Positions 21,481 through 28,129 of a DNA stretch of 30,173 nt are shown one piece after another. Location of the stretch: contig JBDHJR010000033.1 of the NCBI GenBank assembly GCA_039586815.1, positions 1 through 30,173 on the forward strand, given 5' to 3'. Made by a program: the position numbers and the translations under genes. Below the pieces are notes generated by a model that saw nothing but the letters and a program-made list of their open reading frames with translations, did no database searches and had not been told where the DNA came from. How positions within the stretch are numbered: the stretch's first letter is position 1; each line of letters starts with the position of its first letter. The stretch is from WVYX01 sp039586815. GTDB taxonomy: Bacteria; Gemmatimonadota; Gemmatimonadetes; Gemmatimonadales; GWC2-71-9.

Positions 21481-21586
21481 GTCCCGCCTCCACATACTCG
21501 GTGTGCGCCAGGAGCCCCGCTGAACCAGGGGGAGGGATCAACTAGACAATCGGCGATGTGCCGCGCGGACGCAACCTGATCCGGGG

Positions 21587-22219
21587 TCATGAGCCCGTCA
21601 GAAGGTCGGCCAGCGCCAGCTCCCAAATGGCCCCCAACGACCTGAGCCGCAGCACCCATGCGGGGTTCCCGCCGCCGGCCCCTTCCAGGATCAGGTGCTT
21701 CACTCCGGCCTTCTCGGCCGCCAGTAGGGGCTGAAACAGGAAGGTGGTGAGCCGGAAGGTGAGCGCATCGCCCGTCGCCTCGCCCACGATGGGCCGGTCG
21801 GGTCGCGGCTCTCCCAGGGCGAGCCGCCGCTCCAGCACCGTGAACACCCTGTACATGGGCCACGCGGCGAACGGGATCACAATCTCGCGCAGGTGCGGGC
21901 GGGCGGACGCCGCGTAGGGTTCGGGCGGCAGGTATCCGACCCGCCCCTCGACCGGCACCTCCTCCGGCTCCGCCGGGTCGCGGAACCAGGGCAGCGAGAC
22001 CCCGTAGGTGTCCGCCAGGGCCTCGAGCGTCCGCAGGCCGGGATTCACCGTCCGCCCAACGTAGAGGTCCCGCAGGGTCGGGTAGGAGATCCCCGTGGCT
22101 CGGCTCCCCTCCCCGAGATTGCCCTCGTGGGCCAGGTGCATCAAGGCACGGAACCGCCTGGTGAAGAGGTGTTTAGCCCGCGGCAGCTCCTTCTTGGGAC
22201 GGCCCACGCGTCCGGCCAT
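21587..22219 (-). CDS. XRE-family helix-turn-helix protein
   Basis: Predicted DNA-binding protein of 210 aa. The N-terminus is basic with an AT-hook-like GRPKKELPRAK, then an XRE-type HTH at about residues 20-75 (FRALMHLAHEGNLGEGSRATGISYPTLRDLYVGRT, LRTLEALADTYGVSLPWF). The C-terminal 110 residues hold a predicted alpha/beta domain (AWPMYRVFTVLERRLALG, FLFQPLLAAEKAGVKHLIL) that I do not recognise; it may sense a ligand. I chose the ATG at 22219, which has GAGG 5 nt upstream and lies just downstream of a predicted promoter. An ATG at 22246 would leave almost no leader, and longer frames run into the opposite gene. It is divergent from topoisomerase IB. Confidence 0.8.
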   Translation of the reverse strand: MAGRVGRPKKELPRAKHLFTRRFRALMHLAHEGNLGEGSRATGISYPTLRDLYVGRTVNPGLRTLEALADTYGVSLPWFRDPAEPEEVPVEGRVGYLPPEPYAASARPHLREIVIPFAAWPMYRVFTVLERRLALGEPRPDRPIVGEATGDALTFRLTTFLFQPLLAAEKAGVKHLILEGAGGGNPAWVLRLRSLGAIWELALADLLTGS

Positions 22220-22249
22220 CTGCGCCTCATCACGATTTGATTTCATGTC

Positions 22250-22278
22250 ATAGTAGGAAATCCAACGACGAGCGGCAA
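22250..22278 (-). promoter_or_regulatory. Predicted promoter of the XRE-family gene
   Basis: On the minus strand TTGCCG (22278-22273) and TACTAT (22255-22250) are exactly 17 nt apart. The expected start of transcription near 22243 gives a leader of about 25 nt containing GAGG before the ATG at 22219. Confidence 0.5.
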
Positions 22279-22348
22279 GGTGTGTTGCCCTCTGTTTGGG
22301 GGTGTGCGTCACAGCGGCGGCCCTGGATCCCTGCGTTTCTTGCGGGCC

Positions 22349-23443
22349 ATGGCCGAACAAACCACCCTCCCGCACGTCGAGACCGCCAGGGCGGCGGGCC
22401 TCGACTATGTGACTGATGCCGAGCCCGGAATCAGCCGCAAGCGGGTGGGTCGCGGCTGGGCGTACTACGAGCCGAGCGGTGCGCTGATCCGCGACAGGGC
22501 CGAGCGGCGGCGGCTCAACGCGCTGGCCGTGCCACCGGCCTGGACCGAAGTGTGGATCTGCCCCGATCCCAACGGTCACCTGCAGGTCACTGCCCGCGAC
22601 AAGAAGGGCCGCAAACAGTACCGCTACCATCCCCGCTTCCGTGAGAAACGGGACGAGTCGAAGTTCGGACGCATGCTAGCCTTCAGCGAGGTTCTGCCCA
22701 GGGTGCGTGAGCGCGTGGAGCGTGACCTGCGGCGCCGCGGGCTGCCCCGCGACAAGGTGCTGGCGACCGTGGTCTGGCTGCTGGAGCGCACCTTCTTCCG
22801 GGTGGGCAACGTCGCCTACGCCAAGCACAATCGCTCCTTCGGGCTGACCACCCTGAGGCGCCGCCACGTGCAGGTAGAGGGCGCGAAGCTGCGCTTCGAG
22901 TTCCGCGGCAAGAGCGGCGTGATGCGGACGGCCGCCATCACAGACCGGCGCATTGCCCGCATAGTGCAGAGCTGCCGGGAGCTCCCCGGCCTGGAGCTGT
23001 TCAAGTACCTGGACGACGAGGGTCGCCGGCAGAAGGTCGACTCGGACGACATCAACGAATACCTGCGGCACATCGCCGGACGCGACGTCACGGCCAAGGA
23101 CTTTCGCACCTGGGCGGGCACGATCCTGGCCACCATCGAGCTGAGCCAGCTCGGTCCGGCCGATTCGGAGCGTCAGGCCAACAAGAACGTGGTGCAGGCG
23201 ATCGACGAAGTAGCTCAGCACCTGGGAAACACGCGGGCCGTGTGCCGCAAGTACTACGTGCACCCAGCGATCATCGAGGCCTACGTGAGGGGCGAGGTTA
23301 TGCCCCCGCCCCCGCCTCCTCCACCCGACCTGAAGGACAAGCGCTCCGGGACCTCCGCGGCCTTGCGTAGAGAGGAGGTCGCGGTGCTACAATTCCTGCA
23401 GAGCGTCCTCGACCGCGAGGTTCGCAAGGCGCATGAGCACTGA
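22349..23443 (+). CDS. DNA topoisomerase IB
   Basis: Eukaryote/poxvirus-type topoisomerase IB (364 aa) that relaxes supercoils through a 3'-phosphotyrosyl intermediate. The N-terminal domain (about 1-100) has GRGWAYYEP, LNALAVPPAWTEVWICPDPNGHLQVTARD split by the canonical PPAW motif, and RKQYRYHPRFRE. The catalytic domain has FFRVGNVAYAK (catalytic Arg151), FRGKSG (Lys188), DFRTWAGT (Arg253) and the nucleophile Tyr303 in CRKYYVHP. A Pro-rich linker (eight prolines around residue 320) leads to a short charged tail. The ATG at 22349 gives the expected N-terminus. The next gene overlaps its end by 11 bp. Bacterial topoisomerase IB is accessory and scattered in distribution. Confidence 0.96.
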   Translation: MAEQTTLPHVETARAAGLDYVTDAEPGISRKRVGRGWAYYEPSGALIRDRAERRRLNALAVPPAWTEVWICPDPNGHLQVTARDKKGRKQYRYHPRFREKRDESKFGRMLAFSEVLPRVRERVERDLRRRGLPRDKVLATVVWLLERTFFRVGNVAYAKHNRSFGLTTLRRRHVQVEGAKLRFEFRGKSGVMRTAAITDRRIARIVQSCRELPGLELFKYLDDEGRRQKVDSDDINEYLRHIAGRDVTAKDFRTWAGTILATIELSQLGPADSERQANKNVVQAIDEVAQHLGNTRAVCRKYYVHPAIIEAYVRGEVMPPPPPPPPDLKDKRSGTSAALRREEVAVLQFLQSVLDREVRKAHEH

Positions 23444-23693
23444 GAAGCCCCTGCTCGACCAGTTGGCGAGCTGGAAAGAGGGTGACGTTTCCTACTACCT
23501 GCACGGAACGCCACCCGGCCCCAGCGGGCGTGTCATCGTGCTGACCGCCGTAGGGCCGGAGTCCGAGCACCGCTGGCTGGTACTGCCGCAGGGCAAGTCG
23601 TCCGAGGACCTCGCCGCCACATGGTACGAAGCAAGCAACCTCGAGCGGACGGAGCTGGCAGAGAGCCTGCTGCGACGGGGGATGGCGGGATAG
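23433..23693 (+). CDS. Small protein of unknown function
   Basis: Cytosolic 86-aa protein overlapping the topoisomerase IB gene by 11 bp. AAGG lies upstream of the ATG, so the two are probably translated together. It has no signal peptide or membrane segment. Visible features are an aromatic patch (DVSYYLHGTPPG), a strand-like RVIVLTAV and RWLVLPQG pair and a C-terminal helix (ERTELAESLLRRG). No family is recognised. The operon-like overlap is the only hint to function. Confidence 0.7.
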   Translation: MSTEKPLLDQLASWKEGDVSYYLHGTPPGPSGRVIVLTAVGPESEHRWLVLPQGKSSEDLAATWYEASNLERTELAESLLRRGMAG

Positions 23694-23751
23694 CGAGTCC
23701 GTAACGCGCACCGTTCCCCGTTCCGCGTTCCCCAGCCATCTTATACACCCC

Positions 23752-26007
23752 ATGCCTCCCGCACTGGAGCAGCTTCAGGCCGCGCTGCGCGCCCGGTACT
23801 CGGTCGATCGCGAGATCGGGCGTGGCGGAATGGCTACCGTGTATCTGGCGCGCGACGTGAAGCACGACCGCCAGGTGGCGCTCAAGGTGCTGCACCCCGA
23901 CCTGGCCGTCGCCGGGTATCACCCCGAGCGCTTCCTGCGCGAGATCCGCATCGTAGCATCGCTCACGCATCCGAACATCCTGCCGCTGCACGACTCGGAC
24001 GAGTGCGCGGGGTTCCTCTTCTTCGTGATGCCCTTCGTGGGCGGTGGTACGCTGCGCGATCGCCTCAGGAGCGACGGCCCATTCCCAGTCGACGAGGCGA
24101 TCTCGATCACTCGCAGCATCGCGTCGGCGCTGGACTACGCGCACCGCCAAGACGTGCTGCACCGCGACATCAAGCCGGAAAACATTCTGTTCAACGAGGG
24201 CCAGGCGGTGGTCACGGACTTCGGCGTGGCTCGAGCCATCAGCGCCTGCTGCGACGACGTGGGCACGCTGACTGAGGTGGGGTTCGCGATCGGCACTCCG
24301 GCCTACATGAGCCCCGAGCAGGCTGCCGCGGACCAGGAGCTCGACGCCCGCAGCGACGTGTACAGCCTCGCGTGCGTCGTGTTCGAGATGCTGACGGGCC
24401 AGCCCCCGTTCGGTGAGACTACGCCGGTCGGCATGATGGCGAAACACGCCGTCGAGCCGCCGCCCCCGGCCCGCACCCTGCGGCCCAACTGCCCGCTAGC
24501 CGTCGAGCAGGCTCTGGCAAGGGCGCTGGCCAAGCACCCGGACGAGCGCTTCGCGACGGCCGGCGCCTTTGCCGAAGCGCTATCTGCCAGGGCAACGGGC
24601 GCCGTCCCCGTGGCGCCCATGGCCGACGCCCGCCGCACCATCGCCGTGCTGCCGTTCATCAACGCGAGTCCGGACGCCGAGAACGAGTACCTGAGCGACG
24701 GGATCACCGAGGAGCTGATCAGCGCCCTCGCCAAGGTGGAGGGGTTGCACGTGGCCTCCCGCACTTCGGCGTTCGCGCTGAAGGGCGAGCGGAAGGACGC
24801 ACGGTCCATCGGTGCCCTGCTCAACGTCTCCGCACTGCTCGAGGGGAGCGTCCGTAAGGCGGGCAAGCGGCTCCGCATAACAGTGGCGCTCATCAACGTG
24901 GCCGACGGAAGCACGCTGTGGTCGGAGCGGTTCGATCGGGAGCTGGAGGATGTCTTTGCGCTGCAGGACGAGATCGCGGGCGCCATCGTGGGGGCACTGC
25001 GTTCCACCCTGCTGGGCGATCTGGGCGAGCCCGCACCGCGACGCTACACCGACAACGTCACGGCATACCACCTGTACCTGAAGGGCCGTTATTACTGGAA
25101 CCTGCGCACGGCCGACGGAACCGCGGCGGCCGTCGAGCACTTCCAGCGGGCGATCGGGGAAGATCCGGACTATGCGCTCGCCTACACCGGACTGGCCGAC
25201 TGCTACGCCATCCAGACCGACTACCGTGGCCTACCGGTAGCCGAGGGCATGAAGCGCGCCAAGCAGGAGGCGCGCAGGGCCCTGGAGCTGGACGAGACCC
25301 TGGCCGAGGCTCACAGCTCCCTAGCATGGGTCACCTTCATCTACGACTGGGACTGGCAGACGGCCGAGCGCGAGTTCCGCCGCTCCATCGAGCTCAACCC
25401 GCGCTACGCCACGGCGCGGCAGTGGCACTCCTGGGCCCTCATGGCGATGGGACACATAGAGGAGGCACTCGCTGAGGGGCGGGCCGCCCTGGAGCTGGAT
25501 CCGGTGTCGGTATCAGTGCGCCGTACGGTCGGCTGGCAGTACGTGTACGCGCGGCAGCCGGGCCAGGCGATCGAGCACCTGCGGCGCGCCGTCGAGATGG
25601 CGCCCACGTCCCATGAGAACTACCGCATCCTGGCATTCGCCTTCGCCGCCGACGGACGGCTGGACCAAGCGCTCACGGCCGCACGCGAGGCGGTTGCGGT
25701 GTCGGAGGGCTCGCCGTATGCCCTGGCCACGTTGGGGCACGTGCACGCCCTGCGTGGCGAGGCCGACGAGGTGAGAGGCTTGCTCGACGATCTCTCAGTC
25801 AGGGTCGAGACGGAGTACGTCTCGCCAGTTGCGCTGACGATCCTGCACCTTGCGTTGGGAGAGAAGGAAGCGGCGCTCGACTGCCTGGAGCAGGCCCACG
25901 CCGAGCGCCGCGGCTGGCTTTGTTACCTCAAAGTCGAACCGCTGCTCGACTCATTGCGAGACGAGCAGCGGTTCGAGCGGTTGCTCGAGGCAATGGACCT
26001 GGCCTAG
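23752..26007 (+). CDS. Ser/Thr kinase fused to TolB/FlgO-like domain and TPR repeats
   Basis: Soluble signalling protein of 751 aa. The kinase domain is residues 16-280: Gly loop IGRGGMATVY, Lys45 (VALKVL), HRDIKPEN with Asp139, DFG at 156-158, GTPAYMSPEQ and SDVYSLACVVFEMLTG. Unlike many PASTA kinases there is no membrane helix after it. Residues 295-420 resemble the FlgO/TolB N-terminal-like domain found in adenylate-cyclase-type TPR proteins (TIAVLPFINASPDAENEYLSDGITEELISALAKV, LEGSVRKAGKRLRITVALINV, TLWSERFDRELEDVFALQDEIA). From about 438 TPR motifs follow (AYHLYLKGRYYWN, ALAYTGLADCYAI, AEAHSSLAWVTF, EEALAEGRAALELDP). The ATG at 23752 lacks a Shine-Dalgarno, and TTATAC at 23741-23746 suggests leaderless transcription. 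Its TAG overlaps the TAG of the S9 gene. Confidence 0.95.
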   Translation: MPPALEQLQAALRARYSVDREIGRGGMATVYLARDVKHDRQVALKVLHPDLAVAGYHPERFLREIRIVASLTHPNILPLHDSDECAGFLFFVMPFVGGGTLRDRLRSDGPFPVDEAISITRSIASALDYAHRQDVLHRDIKPENILFNEGQAVVTDFGVARAISACCDDVGTLTEVGFAIGTPAYMSPEQAAADQELDARSDVYSLACVVFEMLTGQPPFGETTPVGMMAKHAVEPPPPARTLRPNCPLAVEQALARALAKHPDERFATAGAFAEALSARATGAVPVAPMADARRTIAVLPFINASPDAENEYLSDGITEELISALAKVEGLHVASRTSAFALKGERKDARSIGALLNVSALLEGSVRKAGKRLRITVALINVADGSTLWSERFDRELEDVFALQDEIAGAIVGALRSTLLGDLGEPAPRRYTDNVTAYHLYLKGRYYWNLRTADGTAAAVEHFQRAIGEDPDYALAYTGLADCYAIQTDYRGLPVAEGMKRAKQEARRALELDETLAEAHSSLAWVTFIYDWDWQTAEREFRRSIELNPRYATARQWHSWALMAMGHIEEALAEGRAALELDPVSVSVRRTVGWQYVYARQPGQAIEHLRRAVEMAPTSHENYRILAFAFAADGRLDQALTAAREAVAVSEGSPYALATLGHVHALRGEADEVRGLLDDLSVRVETEYVSPVALTILHLALGEKEAALDCLEQAHAERRGWLCYLKVEPLLDSLRDEQRFERLLEAMDLA

Positions 26008-28037
26008 CCCCCTTCTTCCTCCTCCATCTCGATCGGCAGCTCGATCTCCTCGCCCCACAGGTACTTCCCGAACCACTGCCAGTTGTGCCACATGGCCGCC
26101 AAGCGCTCCTTCGGCTTGCTGATGCCGTGCCCGAACCCCTTGTACACGATCAACCGTGTGTCGACACCCATGTCCTGGAGCCCCTGGTACAGCTCGTAGG
26201 CGTTGGGAATCGGCACGCGCCGGTCGAACTCGCCGTGCTGGATGAGGGTCGGCGTAGACGCGTCTGTTATGAACGTCATGGGAGACGTCTTGGCGTACAC
26301 CTGGGCGTCCTCCCACGGAGTCGCCTTGAGATACTGTCGCGTGAACGGATGGATGTCGGTGTTCACGTAGTAGGTAACCCAGTTCGAGATGCCGGCCCCC
26401 ACCGAGATCGCGGCGAAGCGGGGCGTGGTAGTGGTGAGATAGGCCGAGATGTATCCGCCTTGGCTCCATCCCATTGCGCCCATGCGCGTGGTGTCGACGA
26501 ATCCCTGCGCGACAACGTGATCCACTCCCGAGAGCACGTCCCACGCGTCGCCCACGCCCAGGTTGCGCACGTTGAGCGAGCGGAACGCTTCACCGTACCC
26601 GGCGGAGCCGCGGTAATTGGGGCGCAGTACCACCGCACCCTTGGCTAGCCATTGGTGTGCGGGATAGACGTAGCTGAGCACCGGCGTGGGGTAGTCGATG
26701 CCGGTCGGCCCGCCGTGAATGATGACCAGCAGCGGGTAGGTTCGTGACGGGTCGAAGTCGACGGGCTTGTGCAGTACGCCCTCGATGGTCGTACCGTCCT
26801 CACTTTGCCACGAGATCACTTCACTGGTGCCGAGCTCCCACTCCGCGACCTTCCCGGTCATGTTCGTAAGCCGAACGGGCCGGAAGCGGTCCACCGGCGA
26901 CCGGTACACCTCGTCGAGCGTCGTGGCACTGCGGCCCACGAACGCCACCGTCTTGCCGTCGGCTGTGAAATCCACGCCCCATATCCGGTCGGGGGTGCCT
27001 GCAAACACCTCCGTCCTGCCCGAGTTGGGGTCTACCCGATACACGCGCCTGTTGGTACGCTCCCAGCCCACCAGATAGAGGCCGCGCTGGGTCCACGCGG
27101 CTATGAACGGGTCCTCGTCCAGATCCACTGGGATGCGCGTCGGTTCTCCACCTTGGGCGGAGATCTTGTAGAACATGCCGTTGGTGTAGTACGCGGAGGC
27201 CACGTCGGGACCGGTCGATTGGTATGCGATCCAGCGCCCGTCGGGCGACCAGGTGGGGTTTCCGTCGAAGCCCTGCGCGGCGACGAGCGGCGTTACCGCG
27301 CCGCTCTCCACGTCCAGCATCGATATGTCCCCCTGCATCCACGAGTTGATCAGTGGGTCGGGGCGGTGAGCGAAGACGATGCGGGAACCGTCGGGTGACC
27401 ACTCGAAACCCGACACCGTGAAGTCCTCACCCTCGGTGAGCCGCTTCGCCTCTTCCGTGCCGGGCTCGTCTGGAACCGGGACGATCCACAGGTGCGACAT
27501 GCGGTACTCGGCGTCCTCCACGGCGAACGCGCCGTACTCCTCCTCACGTTGCTTGGCCGCCTTGCTCTTCTCTTCCGTCCGGGTGAAGGCAATGCGCTTG
27601 CCGTCCGGCGACCATTCGAAACCGCCCACGCCTTCGTCACCCTCGGTGAGGGCCCACGCCTCGCCGCCGGCCACGCGGATCAGGTGGATCTGCCGGTCGT
27701 CGCCGCGATTCGCGGCGAATGCGAGCCAGCGGCCGTCGGGCGACCACCGCGGGCTGCCGCTGGTGCCGTCCCTCGTGCGGGTGAGCTGGAACGGCTCCTC
27801 TCCCTCTCGCACCAGCCATATCTCGGTGTCGTATCGGTTCTCGTCCCAATCGGTCGTGCGCACCGTGTAGGCAATGGCGCGTCCGTCCGGCGAGATCACG
27901 GCGCTGCCTATGTCGGGCACGCTCAGGATGTCCTCGAAGGACGGACCGGGTACCTCGGACTCCTGCGCTCGCAGCAGCGGGGCCAATGTGCCCTGTGCGA
28001 ACGCGAGGAAAAGGATCAGCGGGATACGGAACGACAT
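26004..28037 (-). CDS. Secreted S9 family prolyl oligopeptidase/acylaminoacyl peptidase
   Basis: Exported serine peptidase of 677 aa. A signal peptide (residues 1-25, MSFRIPLILFLAFAQGTL) precedes a WD40-like beta-propeller with repeated WSPDG motifs (GSPRWSPDGRWLAF, FEWSPDGKRIAFTR, FEWSPDGSRIVFAH, PTWSPDGRWIAYQS). The C-terminal alpha/beta hydrolase domain has the catalytic triad Ser525 (GWSQGGY), Asp605 (GEFDRRVP) and His637 (GFGHGIS). Members cleave short peptides, here presumably periplasmic or extracellular. The start at 28037 has GGAGGAG upstream, and a -10-like TATATT (28072-28067) lies about 30 nt before. The acidic C-terminus (MEEEEGG) ends in a TAG overlapping the kinase stop. It is downstream of, and on the same strand as, the broken S9 gene. 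Confidence 0.96.
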   Translation of the reverse strand: MSFRIPLILFLAFAQGTLAPLLRAQESEVPGPSFEDILSVPDIGSAVISPDGRAIAYTVRTTDWDENRYDTEIWLVREGEEPFQLTRTRDGTSGSPRWSPDGRWLAFAANRGDDRQIHLIRVAGGEAWALTEGDEGVGGFEWSPDGKRIAFTRTEEKSKAAKQREEEYGAFAVEDAEYRMSHLWIVPVPDEPGTEEAKRLTEGEDFTVSGFEWSPDGSRIVFAHRPDPLINSWMQGDISMLDVESGAVTPLVAAQGFDGNPTWSPDGRWIAYQSTGPDVASAYYTNGMFYKISAQGGEPTRIPVDLDEDPFIAAWTQRGLYLVGWERTNRRVYRVDPNSGRTEVFAGTPDRIWGVDFTADGKTVAFVGRSATTLDEVYRSPVDRFRPVRLTNMTGKVAEWELGTSEVISWQSEDGTTIEGVLHKPVDFDPSRTYPLLVIIHGGPTGIDYPTPVLSYVYPAHQWLAKGAVVLRPNYRGSAGYGEAFRSLNVRNLGVGDAWDVLSGVDHVVAQGFVDTTRMGAMGWSQGGYISAYLTTTTPRFAAISVGAGISNWVTYYVNTDIHPFTRQYLKATPWEDAQVYAKTSPMTFITDASTPTLIQHGEFDRRVPIPNAYELYQGLQDMGVDTRLIVYKGFGHGISKPKERLAAMWHNWQWFGKYLWGEEIELPIEMEEEEGG

Positions 28038-28066
28038 GTTGCGGCTCCTCCTCGTGGCGAGACGGG

Positions 28067-28101
28067 AATATAAGGAAAGCGCCCGGCCTGTGGCCGGGCG
28101 C
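28067..28101 (-). terminator. Rho-independent terminator between the two S9 peptidase genes
   Basis: A perfect 10-bp stem (GCGCCCGGCC at 28079-28088 and GGCCGGGCGC at 28092-28101) with a 3-nt loop is followed on the minus strand by TTTCCTTATATT. It should end transcription of the upstream peptidase gene, but the intact frame of that gene reads straight through it. Confidence 0.85.
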
Positions 28102-28129
28102 CCGTACAACATTCATCAGGTGGGACCTG

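Noticed and set aside
27637..28129. C-terminal extension of the broken S9 peptidase reading into the next gene
   Set aside because: It passes through a strong terminator and overlaps a clear peptidase gene in another frame; treated as loss of the normal stop, not as real coding sequence.
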